From: Mycobacterium intracellulare ATCC 13950
GTDB taxonomy: Bacteria; Actinomycetota; Actinomycetes; Mycobacteriales; Mycobacteriaceae
Assembly: GCF_000277125.1 (NCBI RefSeq)
Contig: NC_016946.1
Coordinates: forward strand, 4,650,001 to 4,714,000
Direction: 5' to 3'
DNA: 64,000 bases
Shown: positions 25,739 to 34,469 of the stretch, one piece after another
How positions within the stretch are numbered: the stretch's first letter is position 1
Layout: the number at the start of each line of letters is the position of its first letter
Translations under genes and position numbers: made by a program
The notes under the pieces: generated by a model
The model's database searches: none
Told to the model about the DNA's origin: nothing
What the model saw: the letters and a program-made list of their open reading frames with translations, nothing else

Positions 25739-26767
25739 CTAGCCGTGCCGGCTGATGGTGTAGTCGACCAGCGTCTGCAGCGCGTGCCGGCCGGGCACGT
25801 CGGGCAGCAGCGCCAGCTCCTGGTGTGCCTGCGCCGCATAATCCTGCAGCGACCGCTTGGCCTTGGCCATGCCCTCCGACGCCCGCAGCAGCGCCAGCGC
25901 CTCGGCCACCGTCTCGTCGTCGTCGATGGGCCCGACCAGCAGCTCGCGCAGCCGCGCCGCGTCGGGACCGGGTTCGCGCAGCGCGTAGACCATCGGCAAG
26001 GTGTGCACGCCCTCGCGCACGTCGGTGCCGGGCAGCTTGCCGGACTCGCGGGAGTCGCTGTCGATGTCGATGATGTCGTCGGAGATCTGGAAGGCGGTGC
26101 CCACGATGCCGCCGAGGCGGCTCAGCCGCTCCACCTGGTCGGCGTCGGCGCCCGAGAACATCGCGCCGAAGCGGCCCGCCGCGGCGATCAGGCACGCGGT
26201 CTTCTCGTAGACCACCTTCAGGTAGTGCTCGATCGGGTCCGCCCCCTCGGCCGCCCCCGTCAGGCCGCGGGTCTCGCGCATCTGCCCGGTCACCAGCTGG
26301 GCGAACGTCTCGGCGATCAGCCGCACCGCCTCGGGCCCCAGCCGGGACACCAGCCGCGAGGCGGTGGCGAACAGATAGTCCCCAGCCAGGATCGCGACGT
26401 TGTTGCCCCAGCGCACGTTGGCGGTGGGCGTGCCGCGGCGTACCTCGGCCTCGTCCATCACGTCGTCGTGATACAGCGTGGCCAGGTGCACCAGCTCGAT
26501 CACGGCGCCGGCGATCGTCACGTCCGCGGCGTCGGGATTGGGCCCCAGCTGTGCCGACAGCACGGTGAACAGCGGCCGGAACCGCTTGCCGCCGGCCTTG
26601 AACAGGTGGGTCAGCGACTCGGTCATGATCTCGTCGGCGCTGCGCAGTTCGGTGTCCATGAGCTGCTCGATCCGCCCGACACCGTCGCGCACCGTCGCCG
26701 CGAAGGCCGCGTCGCCGAGATCAACGCCCGCCACCACCGTCGCCGGAGTATTCACGGGACCAAACAT
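25739..26767 (-). CDS. grcC1: Polyprenyl (heptaprenyl-type) diphosphate synthase
   Basis: Trans-isoprenyl diphosphate synthase that should make the long side chain for menaquinone. The 342-residue protein contains the first Asp-rich motif in LYHDDVMDEAEVRRG (DDxxD-type, near residue 100) and the second in FQISDDIIDID near residue 230, plus the GGKRFRP segment near the N-terminus. It is the Rv0562 orthologue. Starts at 26767 and 26779 (12 bp upstream) are both possible; the first avoids overlap with the divergent menJ start at 26778. Chain length cannot be read safely. It neighbours menJ, which reduces the same side chain, so pathway linkage is clear. Confidence 0.92.
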   Translation of the reverse strand: MFGPVNTPATVVAGVDLGDAAFAATVRDGVGRIEQLMDTELRSADEIMTESLTHLFKAGGKRFRPLFTVLSAQLGPNPDAADVTIAGAVIELVHLATLYHDDVMDEAEVRRGTPTANVRWGNNVAILAGDYLFATASRLVSRLGPEAVRLIAETFAQLVTGQMRETRGLTGAAEGADPIEHYLKVVYEKTACLIAAAGRFGAMFSGADADQVERLSRLGGIVGTAFQISDDIIDIDSDSRESGKLPGTDVREGVHTLPMVYALREPGPDAARLRELLVGPIDDDETVAEALALLRASEGMAKAKRSLQDYAAQAHQELALLPDVPGRHALQTLVDYTISRHG

Positions 26768-26771
26768 ACTG
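26766..26771 (+). promoter_or_regulatory. -10 box of leaderless menJ
   Basis: CATACT ends 6 bp before the menJ ATG and overlaps the start codon of the divergent grcC1 gene, so the two promoters are interlocked in about 10 bp of non-coding sequence. Confidence 0.5.
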
Positions 26772-26777
26772 GTGTGC

Positions 26778-28016
26778 ATGAACACGGGAGCGACCCGAGC
26801 CCACGTGGTGGTCGTGGGCGCCGGACCCGCCGGTTCGGCGGCGGCGGCGTGGGCCGCACGCGCGGGCCGCGAGGTCCTGGTCATCGATTCGGCGAGCTTC
26901 CCCCGCGACAAGGCCTGCGGTGACGGGCTGACCCCGCGCGCGGTCGCCGAGTGCGAACGCCTGGGGCTCGGGGACTGGCTGGACACCCGCATCCGGCACC
27001 GCGGGCTGCGGATGAGCGGGTTCGGCGGCGAGGTGGAGGTGGACTGGCCCGGCCCGTCCTTCCCGTCGACCGGCAGCGCGGTGGCCCGCGTCGAGCTGGA
27101 CGACCGGATCCGCAAAGTCGCCGAGGATTCCGGGGCGCGGATGCTGCTGGGCACCAAAGTCGTTGGCGTGCAACATGACTCATCGGGACGGGTGACATCG
27201 TTGACCTTGGCCGACGGCACCGAAGTCGGGTGCCGGCAGTTGATCGTGGCCGACGGCGCCCGTTCGTCGCTGGGGCGCAAGCTGGGCCGGCGCTGGCACC
27301 AGGAGACGGTGTACGGCGTGGCGGCCCGCGGGTACCTCAGCACGCCGCGCGCCGACGACCCCTGGCTGACCTCGCATCTCGAGCTGCGCGGACCCGACGG
27401 CTCCAAGGACACAGTGCTGCCCGGCTACGGCTGGATTTTTCCGCTCGGCAACGGCGAGGTGAACATCGGCGTCGGGGCGCTGTCGACGTCGAAACGACCC
27501 GCCGATCTGGCGCTGCGGCCGCTGATCGACCACTACACCGACCTGCGCCGCGACGAGTGGGGCTTTGTCGGCCCGCCCCGGGCGGTGTCGTCGGCGCTGC
27601 TGCCGATGGGCGGCGCGGTGTCCGGGGTCGCCGGGCCCAACTGGATGCTGATCGGCGACGCCGCGGCGTGCGTGAACCCGCTCAACGGCGAAGGCATCGA
27701 CTACGGGCTGGAGACGGGCCGGCTGGCCGCCGAGTTGCTGGACGGCCGCGACCTGTCGCAGGCGTGGCCGTCGCTGCTGCGGGCGCACTACGGTCGCGGC
27801 TTCTCGGTGGCGCGCCGGCTGGCGCTGCTACTGACCTTTCAGCGATTCCTGCCCGCGACCGGGCCGATCGCGATGCGCTCGACGACGCTGATGACCATCG
27901 CCGTGCGGGTGATGGCCAACCTGGTCACCGACGAGGACGCGGACTGGGTGGCGCGGGCCTGGCGGGGCGGTGGCCGGCTGTCCCGGCTGATCGACCGCCG
28001 CACCCCGTTCAGCTGA
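26778..28016 (+). CDS. menJ: Menaquinone reductase MenJ
   Basis: FAD-dependent geranylgeranyl-reductase family enzyme that, in M. tuberculosis (Rv0561c), saturates the beta-isoprene unit of menaquinone to give MK-9(II-H2). The 412-residue protein has the FAD motif VVGAGPAGSAAAAWAAR near residue 12, the DKACGDGLTPRAV segment typical of the family near residue 45, and GDAAACVNPLNGEGIDYG near residue 293. The ATG is directly downstream of a -10 box, suggesting a leaderless message. It is divergent from grcC1 and 110 bp before the DUF732 gene. It acts on membrane quinones, although no transmembrane segment is obvious. Confidence 0.93.
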   Translation: MNTGATRAHVVVVGAGPAGSAAAAWAARAGREVLVIDSASFPRDKACGDGLTPRAVAECERLGLGDWLDTRIRHRGLRMSGFGGEVEVDWPGPSFPSTGSAVARVELDDRIRKVAEDSGARMLLGTKVVGVQHDSSGRVTSLTLADGTEVGCRQLIVADGARSSLGRKLGRRWHQETVYGVAARGYLSTPRADDPWLTSHLELRGPDGSKDTVLPGYGWIFPLGNGEVNIGVGALSTSKRPADLALRPLIDHYTDLRRDEWGFVGPPRAVSSALLPMGGAVSGVAGPNWMLIGDAAACVNPLNGEGIDYGLETGRLAAELLDGRDLSQAWPSLLRAHYGRGFSVARRLALLLTFQRFLPATGPIAMRSTTLMTIAVRVMANLVTDEDADWVARAWRGGGRLSRLIDRRTPFS

Positions 28017-28113
28017 GCCGCGGCCGCATCGCCGCTGGTCGGAGGGCGCGGCCGCCCTGCCGGGACGCACGATCGGCGCCCGCCGTTTGTCGGCGCGGCC
28101 GGAACCGGGCGTG

Positions 28114-28119
28114 TATAGT
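28114..28119 (+). promoter_or_regulatory. -10 box TATAGT of leaderless DUF732 gene
   Basis: A near-consensus TATAGT ends 7 bp before the ATG at 28127, which fixes that start and predicts a leaderless transcript. Confidence 0.65.
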
Positions 28120-28126
28120 CCAGCTA

Positions 28127-28540
28127 ATGAAGGGAACGATGCTGGCTACTATCGGTGCCGCTGCCGCTGCTGTTGCTGCTTTCGCGCTGGCCGCGCCGGC
28201 GCCGCTCTCCGCGCCCGCCCAGGCGGACCCGCCGCCGACGGCGCCGTACCCGACCCCGCGGACGCCGTCGCCCCCCAGCGACTACGACGCGCCGTTCAAG
28301 AACACGGTCAACGGGTTCGGCATCTACCAGCCGCAGGACCAACTGGCCTGGCTGGGCAAGATCACCTGCGACCGGATCGACCACGGCGTCGACCACGACG
28401 CCCACCAGTCCGCGACGTTCATCCAGCGCAACCTGCCGCGCGGCACCACCGAGGGCCAGTCGCTGCAGTTCCTGGGCGCGGCGGTCGACCACTACTGCCC
28501 GGAGCACATCGACGTCGTCCAAGCGGCCGGCAACCACTAA
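28127..28540 (+). CDS. Secreted DUF732 protein (Rv0559c-like)
   Basis: A 137-residue exported protein. Residues 1-34 are a Sec signal peptide ending in APAQA, followed by a Pro-rich linker and a DUF732 domain with two Cys (in LGKITCDRIDHG and DHYCPEHIDVV) likely to form a disulfide. The sequence ATFIQRNLPRGTTEGQS and the C-terminus match Rv0559c, a secreted protein reported as salicylate-inducible together with Rv0560c. No Rv0560c methyltransferase gene is present here. The function is unknown. The start is set by the TATAGT box 7 bp upstream. Confidence 0.88.
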   Translation: MKGTMLATIGAAAAAVAAFALAAPAPLSAPAQADPPPTAPYPTPRTPSPPSDYDAPFKNTVNGFGIYQPQDQLAWLGKITCDRIDHGVDHDAHQSATFIQRNLPRGTTEGQSLQFLGAAVDHYCPEHIDVVQAAGNH

Positions 28541-28547
28541 CTCCGTC

Positions 28548-29240
28548 TCAGCGCGGGGGCAGGTGCCCGGCGTGTAGGGCGACGATGCCACCCGTCAGGT
28601 TGCGCCACCGCACTCCCACCCAGCCGGCCTGGGTGAGCTGCTGCGCCAACCCCTCCTGATCGCGCCACGCCCGGATCGACTCCGCCAGGTACACGTAGGC
28701 CTCGGGGTTGCTGGACACCGCGCGCGCCACCCGCGGCAGCGCGCGCATCAGGTACTCCTTGTAGACGGTGGCGAACAGGCCGTTGGTGGGGGTGGAGAAC
28801 TCGCACACCACCAATCGGCCGCCCGGGCGGGTGACGCGCGCCATCTCGCGCAGCGCGGCCTGGGTGTCGACGACGTTGCGTAGCCCGAAACTGATTGTGA
28901 CGGCATCGAATACGTCGTCGGCGAACGGCAGCCTGGTTGCGTCGCCGGCGACCTTCGGCACGTGGCGCGCCGCCCCCGCCGCCAGCATGCCCACCGAGAA
29001 ATCGGCGGCCACACACCACGCCCCGGATTTCTTCAGCTCGACGGTCGATACCGCGGTGCCCGCGGCGAGGTCCAGCACCCGCTGGCCCGGCCCGATCTCC
29101 AGCGCCGCCCGGGTGGCCTTGCGCCAGTGGCGGTCCTGGCCCATCGAGAGCACGGTGTTGGTCAGGTCATAGCGCCGGGCGACGCCGTCGAACATCGACG
29201 CGACGTCGCGGGGATCCTTGTCCAACTCGGCGCGGCTCAC
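28548..29240 (-). CDS. menG: Demethylmenaquinone methyltransferase
   Basis: SAM-dependent enzyme (UbiE/MenG, Rv0558) that methylates demethylmenaquinone in the last step of menaquinone synthesis. The 230-residue protein has the UbiE signature [18 protein letters not shown] near residue 26, SAM motif [16 protein letters not shown] near residue 58, and the second UbiE signature in [17 protein letters not shown]. The GTG at 29240 gives the same N-terminus as the homologue; an adjacent GTG at 29243 is the only alternative. It converges on the DUF732 gene, 7 bp apart, and diverges from the SDR gene. Confidence 0.94.
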   Translation of the reverse strand: MSRAELDKDPRDVASMFDGVARRYDLTNTVLSMGQDRHWRKATRAALEIGPGQRVLDLAAGTAVSTVELKKSGAWCVAADFSVGMLAAGAARHVPKVAGDATRLPFADDVFDAVTISFGLRNVVDTQAALREMARVTRPGGRLVVCEFSTPTNGLFATVYKEYLMRALPRVARAVSSNPEAYVYLAESIRAWRDQEGLAQQLTQAGWVGVRWRNLTGGIVALHAGHLPPR

Positions 29241-29295
29241 CACACGGACGGTACCCCCAGGGAATTCCGCGGCGACAGCAGCGTTGCAACTCTGC

Positions 29296-30120
29296 GTGAC
29301 TGACAAAGTGTGGTTCATCACCGGTACATCGCGCGGTTTCGGACGGGCGTGGGCGAGCGCGGCGCTCGAGCGGGGCGACAGGGTCGCCGCCACCGCGCGC
29401 GATACGGCGTCGCTGGACGATCTGGTGCGCAAGCACGGCGACGCGCTGTTGCCGATCCAATTGGACGTGACCGACCGCGCCGCGGACTTCGCGGCCGTCA
29501 AGCGGGCGCACGACCACTTCGGCCGTCTCGACATCGTGGTGAACAACGCCGGCTACGGGCAGTTCGGGTTCGTCGAGGAACTCTCCGAGCGAGACGCCCG
29601 CGACCAGATCGAGACCAATGTCTTTGGCGCACTGTGGATCACCCAGGCCGCGCTGCCGTACCTGCGCGAGCAGCGCAGCGGCCACATCATCCAGGTTTCC
29701 TCGATCGGGGGCATCACCGCGTTCCCGTTGGTCGGCATCTACCACGCGTCGAAATGGGCGCTGGAAGGCTTTTCCCAGGCGCTGGCCCAGGAGGTCGCCC
29801 CGTTCGGTGTGCACGTCACGCTGATCGAGCCAGGCGGCTTCGACACCGACTGGGCCGGCGCCTCGGCCAGGCACGCCGAGCCGCTGCCGGCCTACGACGA
29901 CCTCCGCGCGGCCGTCGAGGCCGAACGCAGCCGGCGGTGGGCCAGCCCGGGCGACCCGTCCGCCTCGGCGGCCGCGCTACTGAAGGTGGTCGACGCCGAA
30001 AAGCCGCCGCTGCGAGTCTTCTTCGGCTCGTCCCCGCTGGAGACCGCCAAGGCCGACTACGAGAACCGGCTCCGCACCTGGGAGGAATGGCAGCCCGTCG
30101 CCGAGCTGGCGCAGGGCTGA
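29296..30120 (+). CDS. Short-chain dehydrogenase/reductase
   Basis: A 274-residue classical SDR. The cofactor loop is [14 protein letters not shown] (TGxxxGxG type) near residue 10, NNAGYG lies near residue 87, and the catalytic Ser, Tyr and Lys are in QVSSIGG and YHASKW near residues 138-156. The N-terminal Asp in QLDVTD supports a dinucleotide fold; NADP or NAD use cannot be decided. The GTG start is chosen because it gives the normal SDR N-terminus; an upstream ATG would overlap menG. The substrate is unknown. It converges on mgtA with an 8-bp gap. Confidence 0.88.
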   Translation: MTDKVWFITGTSRGFGRAWASAALERGDRVAATARDTASLDDLVRKHGDALLPIQLDVTDRAADFAAVKRAHDHFGRLDIVVNNAGYGQFGFVEELSERDARDQIETNVFGALWITQAALPYLREQRSGHIIQVSSIGGITAFPLVGIYHASKWALEGFSQALAQEVAPFGVHVTLIEPGGFDTDWAGASARHAEPLPAYDDLRAAVEAERSRRWASPGDPSASAAALLKVVDAEKPPLRVFFGSSPLETAKADYENRLRTWEEWQPVAELAQG

Positions 30121-30128
30121 TCGCGCCG

Positions 30129-31283
30129 TCACTCCCCCTGCGCGTACCGCCTGGCGGACAGCCGGCGCCGCTCGAACGGCGACAGCACCGCCTCGTAGTG
30201 GCCGAGCAGCTCGTCGCAGATCACCGACCAGCTGCGGCCGACGACGCTGCGCCGCGCGGCCGGCGCGTAGCGCGCCCGTTCGGCGAGCAGGTGCGCGACG
30301 GCCTCGGGCAGCCGGGCCTCGAACTCGTTGACTCCCAACAGCAGACCGGTACGCCACGGGGTGACGAGGTCGCGTGGGCCGCCGGCGTCGGGGGCGATGA
30401 CCGGCAACCCCGACGCCAGCGCTTCCTGCACGACCTGACAAAACGTCTCGTGCTCACCGGGGTGCACGAACACGTCCATGCTGGCGTACGCCGCGGCGAG
30501 CTCGTCGCCGTAGAGCGCACCCGTGAAAACCGCTGTCGGCATCGCCGATTGCAGTTTGTCGCGGTCGACGCCGTCACCCACGATGACGAGCTGCACCGCA
30601 CCGCCGGCGGCCAGCCCGGCGAGCCGCTCGACGTGTTTCTCCGGCGCGAGCCGGCCCACGAACCCGACGATGGGCTTGCCGTGCGGTGACCACCGCCGCC
30701 GCAGCCCCTCGTCGCGCGCCGACGGCGCGAACCGCAGCACGTCGACGCCGCGCGCCCACCGGTGCACCCGTGGAAAACGGTGGGCGACAAGCGCTTCCAT
30801 CGTCACCGTGGACGGCGCCAGCGTGCGGTCGGCGAGGCCGTGCAGGTGCCGGAACCAGGCCCACGCGGCCCGTGCCGTCATCGGGATGCCGTAGCTGGCC
30901 GCGAAACCCGGGACGTCGGTCTGATACACCGCGACCGTCGGCACCCCCAGCCACCGCGCCGCGCGCACCCCGCCATACCCCAGCAGCGCCGGCGACGCCA
31001 GATGCACGACGTGCGGGTCGAATCCGCGCAGGACGCTCACCAGCCGGGGCGTCGGCACGCCGAGCGGCAGCGTGGTCACCTTCGGGAACATCCGTGCGGG
31101 CACCCGGTGCACGCGGATGCCGTCGTGAATGCGCTCCGCCGGCGGTTCACCGGGTGGCGTGTCGGGGGCGATGACGAGGGCCTCGTGGCCGGTGCGGCGC
31201 AGGTGCTCGAGCACCCGGATCACCGAGTTGCTGACACCGTTGACTTCCGGCAGGAAAGATTCCGCGACGATCGCAACGCGCAC
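30129..31283 (-). CDS. mgtA: GDP-mannose-dependent alpha-mannosyltransferase MgtA
   Basis: GT-B fold glycosyltransferase of family GT4, orthologue of Rv0557 (formerly PimB), which adds mannose to a glucuronosyl diacylglycerol lipid at the inner membrane. The 384-residue protein starts [20 protein letters not shown], typical of this group, and the donor-binding half contains [15 protein letters not shown] near residue 208 and [19 protein letters not shown] near residue 286, including the EX7E motif. It is the last gene of the run Rv0552-menC-bpoC-menD-DUF3592-mgtA, with 51 bp from the preceding gene. Confidence 0.93.
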   Translation of the reverse strand: MRVAIVAESFLPEVNGVSNSVIRVLEHLRRTGHEALVIAPDTPPGEPPAERIHDGIRVHRVPARMFPKVTTLPLGVPTPRLVSVLRGFDPHVVHLASPALLGYGGVRAARWLGVPTVAVYQTDVPGFAASYGIPMTARAAWAWFRHLHGLADRTLAPSTVTMEALVAHRFPRVHRWARGVDVLRFAPSARDEGLRRRWSPHGKPIVGFVGRLAPEKHVERLAGLAAGGAVQLVIVGDGVDRDKLQSAMPTAVFTGALYGDELAAAYASMDVFVHPGEHETFCQVVQEALASGLPVIAPDAGGPRDLVTPWRTGLLLGVNEFEARLPEAVAHLLAERARYAPAARRSVVGRSWSVICDELLGHYEAVLSPFERRRLSARRYAQGE

Positions 31284-31334
31284 CCCATCACCGTCTCAGC
31301 GCCGCCTGTCGACAAGGTTGCCTCCGGGCGTCCG

Positions 31335-31859
31335 TCACGCGAAATTTGCAGGTTCGGCGGTTTCGGCGCGGCGGTCCAGCCACTTGTCCAGCAGCGCCAG
31401 CGCCACCAGCAGCGCCGCCGCCCCGAGCCAGGCCACCACCGCGATGGACCCCGCCGGGATGATCGCCAGCCCCGCGTTGCGGTGCTGCACGCGGACCAGG
31501 TTCGGATCGTTCTTGTTGTACTCGACGTAGATTCGCATCCCGGTGGCCAGGTGGGACGGGTAGAGCACCCCGAGTTCGGGGCGGTAGGTGACCCGCTCGG
31601 GCGTGACGAATTCGATGGTGGAGCGGCGCGGCCCGGCGCTGAGCACCTCCGCCTGCGCGACGCCCATGTTGTGGGTGATCGCAAGGTCGTTGCGCCACGC
31701 GCCGGCCACCAGCAGCACCGACTGCAGCGTGACCAGGCCGGCGACGATCAGCACCGCGATCCGGGCCCATCGCAACGCGATCCTGGCAGGCGTTTTCGGA
31801 GGTTCGTCGCTGCGTCCGTGAATCAGTAAGTGCAGCAGAACCTTTGGGGATCTCGCCAT
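31335..31859 (-). CDS. DUF3592 membrane protein (Rv0556-like)
   Basis: A 174-residue protein with transmembrane segments near residues 30-52 and 130-155, enclosing an extracytoplasmic beta-rich domain (FVTPERVTYRPELGVLYPS, then VYVEYN-like residues before NDPNLVRVQHR). This is the DUF3592 pattern. The function is unknown. It starts 11 bp after the menD stop on the same strand, so it is very probably co-transcribed with menD and mgtA. The ATG at 31859 is the only start that gives both transmembrane segments and fits the spacing. Confidence 0.85.
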   Translation of the reverse strand: MARSPKVLLHLLIHGRSDEPPKTPARIALRWARIAVLIVAGLVTLQSVLLVAGAWRNDLAITHNMGVAQAEVLSAGPRRSTIEFVTPERVTYRPELGVLYPSHLATGMRIYVEYNKNDPNLVRVQHRNAGLAIIPAGSIAVVAWLGAAALLVALALLDKWLDRRAETAEPANFA

Positions 31860-31870
31860 CTATGCGCGCC

Positions 31871-33520
31871 TCACAGCGCCGCCTTGATGGCGGCGTGCAG
31901 CTGCCGCAACGAGGAGCGGTCCGCCTTGACTTCCAGCACCCGCATCCCGGGGCCGGGATCGTCGAGGGCGGCGTGCAATTCGTCGACCTCGATCTGGCGG
32001 CTCTCCACGTGATACGCGCGGCACAGCGCCCCCACGTCGACGTCGTGCGGGGTTCCGAAGATCCGCGACGACACGTCGGAGAACCGGGGGTCGCCCTGCT
32101 CGAGCAGTTCGAAGATGCCGCCGCCGTTGTCGTTGGAGACCACGATGGTCAAGCGGCGCGGGGTGGGTTCGGTGGGGCCGATCAGCAGCCCGGAGCTGTC
32201 GTGCACGAAGGTCAGATCGCCGATCAGCGCGACGGTCCGCGCCGGGTTGTCCGGGTCGCCCACGCGTTCGTGGGCGAGTGCCGCCCCGATCGCGGTGGAC
32301 ACGGTGCCGTCGATCCCGGCGACCCCGCGGTTGGAGCGCACCCGGATGCCGTGGGTGTCCAGGCCGACCAGCGCCGCGTCGCGGACCGGGTTGGACGCCC
32401 CGAGCACCAGCTGGTCGCCGGGCCGCAACGCGTCGGCCACCGCCGCCGCGACGTGCAAACCGGTGGTCAGCGGGTGCGCCGCGAGCTGGCCCCGCACCGC
32501 GTCGTTCGCGTGCCGGTTCGTCTCGGCGCACCGGTGCAGCCACGCCGGGTTCGGCGCCCCGGTGGTGACCGCCCGCGTGCCGGTGGCCTGCGAGTTTCCC
32601 GAGACGTCGGGCCAGCGGGGGCCGGTGGTCAGCGCGAACACCGGCACCTTGGGGTCGGCCAGCAGCGCCGACACCGGGCGGTGCAGGGTCGGGCGGCCGA
32701 GCATGATCACCTGCTTGGGCCGCAGCAACGGCAGCGCCAGGGGGTGCAGCGGGTTTTCGGGGGCGGGCGCGGTCGGTTCGGCCACGGTGGGCAGCTGGGC
32801 GAGGGCGGGATGGGTGCCGGCGCCGTGGCCGGCGATGACGACCGTGTCGGGCGTCAGGTCGATCTCCAGCGGCTGGTCGAAGGTGACCGGCGGGGTGTAG
32901 GTCCACGGCCGGCTGCCCGGGCGGCCCGGCGGGAGCACCGCGCCGCGGGGTTCGGGATCCGGCACCAGCGGTTCGCGCAGCGGGATGTCGAACTGGACGG
33001 GTCCCGCGTTGGCGGTGCGCGATCCGGTGGCGGCCGCCAGCACCCGGCAGGTGGCCGAGCGCCAGGTGGCGTTGTGCGCGTCCAGCCGCTCGGGGGCGTC
33101 CTCGGCGAGGCCCAGGCTGATGGTGGCCCGAACCTGGGTGCCGAAGTAGCCCAGCTGCTCCATGGTCTGGTTGGCCCCGGTGCCCAGGAGCTCGTAGGGC
33201 CGGTTGGCCGACAGCACGATCAGCGGCACCCGCGCGTAGTTGGCCTCCACCACGGCCGGGCCCAGGTTGGCCACGGCCGTGCCGGACGTCATGGCGACGC
33301 ACACCGGCGCGCCGGCTGCGATCGCCAGGCCGATGGCCAGGTAGCCGGCGGTGCGTTCGTCGATGCGGACGTGCAGCCGGATCCGGCCCGACCGGTCGGC
33401 GTCCTGCAGCGCGAAGGCGAGCGGCGCGTTCCGCGAACCCGGGCACAACACCACGTCGCGGACGCCGCCGCGAATCAGCTCGTCAACGACCACGCGAGCC
33501 TGGGTCGTCGAGGGGTTCAC
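31871..33520 (-). CDS. menD: SEPHCHC synthase MenD
   Basis: Thiamine-diphosphate enzyme that adds a succinic semialdehyde unit from 2-oxoglutarate to isochorismate, the first committed step of menaquinone synthesis. The 549-residue protein contains [16 protein letters not shown] near residue 23, the region [19 protein letters not shown] with the conserved Glu of ThDP enzymes, and the ThDP/Mg motif starting GDLTFVHD and ending [11 protein letters not shown] near residues 430-460. Length is normal. It is separated from bpoC by 163 bp that hold a long hairpin and a short tandem repeat, so it may have its own promoter or be partly insulated. Confidence 0.95.
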   Translation of the reverse strand: MNPSTTQARVVVDELIRGGVRDVVLCPGSRNAPLAFALQDADRSGRIRLHVRIDERTAGYLAIGLAIAAGAPVCVAMTSGTAVANLGPAVVEANYARVPLIVLSANRPYELLGTGANQTMEQLGYFGTQVRATISLGLAEDAPERLDAHNATWRSATCRVLAAATGSRTANAGPVQFDIPLREPLVPDPEPRGAVLPPGRPGSRPWTYTPPVTFDQPLEIDLTPDTVVIAGHGAGTHPALAQLPTVAEPTAPAPENPLHPLALPLLRPKQVIMLGRPTLHRPVSALLADPKVPVFALTTGPRWPDVSGNSQATGTRAVTTGAPNPAWLHRCAETNRHANDAVRGQLAAHPLTTGLHVAAAVADALRPGDQLVLGASNPVRDAALVGLDTHGIRVRSNRGVAGIDGTVSTAIGAALAHERVGDPDNPARTVALIGDLTFVHDSSGLLIGPTEPTPRRLTIVVSNDNGGGIFELLEQGDPRFSDVSSRIFGTPHDVDVGALCRAYHVESRQIEVDELHAALDDPGPGMRVLEVKADRSSLRQLHAAIKAAL

Positions 33521-33554
33521 TCCTACAGGGTGTCACAGCCCGCTTAGCACACGT

Positions 33555-33611
33555 CGAGCGTGGAGTTGTTGGGGCAAATCGCCGCGATTTCGCCCCACAA
33601 GTCGACGCTCG
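33555..33611. terminator. Long hairpin between bpoC and menD
   Basis: CGAGCGT at 33555-33561 pairs with ACGCTCG at 33605-33611, and inside it TTGTTGGGGCAAATCGC pairs, with two mismatches, with GCGATTTCGCCCCACAA. The total stem is over 20 bp. Similar palindromes are found in many mycobacterial intergenes. It could end or attenuate transcription from bpoC into menD. Confidence 0.6.
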
Positions 33612-33701
33612 GCGCCTACCTCGGCTCGGCGAGGGCGCCTACCTCGGCTCAGCGAGAGCGCCTACGTCGGCTCGGCCGGGCGCCTATCGCGGCTCGGCGA
33701 A
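33612..33701. repeat. Four tandem copies of the bpoC 3' end
   Basis: Units starting GCGCCTA occur at 33612, 33635, 33658 and 33680, so the period is 23, 23 and 22 bp. The last unit is the genuine end of bpoC and includes its TAG stop (33684-33686 as CTA). The other three lie just beyond the stop and repeat the same final codons and stop, with a few substitutions. Confidence 0.8.
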
Positions 33702-34469
33702 GAACTTGAGCATGGCGGCGTTGACGGCGTCGGGCCGCTCGAAGAACCCGAGGTGCCCGGTGTCGGGGATCTGCATGTAGCGGCCGTTGGGCAGCGCATC
33801 GGCGACCTCCCGGCCCAGATACGGCGGCGTCAGGACGTCGTCGGAGAAGCCGATCACCAGCACCGGCGTCGCGATGCTGCGGTACGCCGACAACCGGCTG
33901 GTGTAGGGCGCGACGTCCAGTTGGGCGCGCATGCCCGGGGTGGGCTTGACCGGCCAGGTGGAAAACATCGCGATCCAGTCGGCGACCGCGGTGTCGTCGT
34001 TGAGCGTCTTGCGGGAAAAGTTTTCCAGCAGGCGGATTTTCGCCTCGTAGGCGGCCGGCAGCGTGACGCCGGCGTCGGCCAGCTCGGCCTCGGCGTCGCG
34101 AAAGAACTGCCGCGCACGGTCCATGCGGCCGCGGGTGCCCATCAGGACCGCCGCGCTGACCAGATCCGGCCGGGCGAGCATGAGTTCCTGGGTGATGAAG
34201 GCGCCCATCGACATTCCGACGATGCGGGCGGGGGCGGCGTTCAGCCCCTCGATCAGCGCCACGGTGTCGGCGACCATCGTTTGCGTCGAGAAGCCGTCGG
34301 CGTTCTCCGTGGCGCCGATCCCGCGATTGTCGAAGGTGATGACGCGGTATCCGGCCGCCAGGAACGCGGGGACTTGATAGGGGTGCCAGGTCCGTCCGGC
34401 GCCGCCGTGGCCGGCGATAAAGACCACGGGCTCACCGGAGCCGCGGTCGTCGTAAGCCAGGTTGATCAC
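33684..34469 (-). CDS. bpoC: Alpha/beta hydrolase BpoC, candidate MenH
   Basis: A 261-residue alpha/beta hydrolase, orthologue of Rv0554. The nucleophile elbow is VGMSMGAFITQE (Ser near residue 90), the acid lies in VIGFSDDVLTPPY near residue 210, and the His in PDTGHLGFFERP near residue 240. Older annotation calls it a haloperoxidase, but a bare triad without cofactor is equally expected of SHCHC synthase (MenH). It overlaps menC by 4 bp (GTGA) and precedes menD, which makes a step in menaquinone synthesis the best inference. The GTG start is fixed by the overlap and by the homologue's N-terminus MINLAYDD. Confidence 0.92.
   Translation of the reverse strand: MINLAYDDRGSGEPVVFIAGHGGAGRTWHPYQVPAFLAAGYRVITFDNRGIGATENADGFSTQTMVADTVALIEGLNAAPARIVGMSMGAFITQELMLARPDLVSAAVLMGTRGRMDRARQFFRDAEAELADAGVTLPAAYEAKIRLLENFSRKTLNDDTAVADWIAMFSTWPVKPTPGMRAQLDVAPYTSRLSAYRSIATPVLVIGFSDDVLTPPYLGREVADALPNGRYMQIPDTGHLGFFERPDAVNAAMLKFFAEPR

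Noticed and set aside
33612..33701. Possible CRISPR array
   Set aside because: The units of 22-23 bp are contiguous, without spacers, and include the end of bpoC; no cas genes are in the window.
33684..34469. BpoC as a true haloperoxidase
   Set aside because: The sequence shows only a serine-hydrolase triad and no metal or haem site; genomic context favours the menaquinone pathway.
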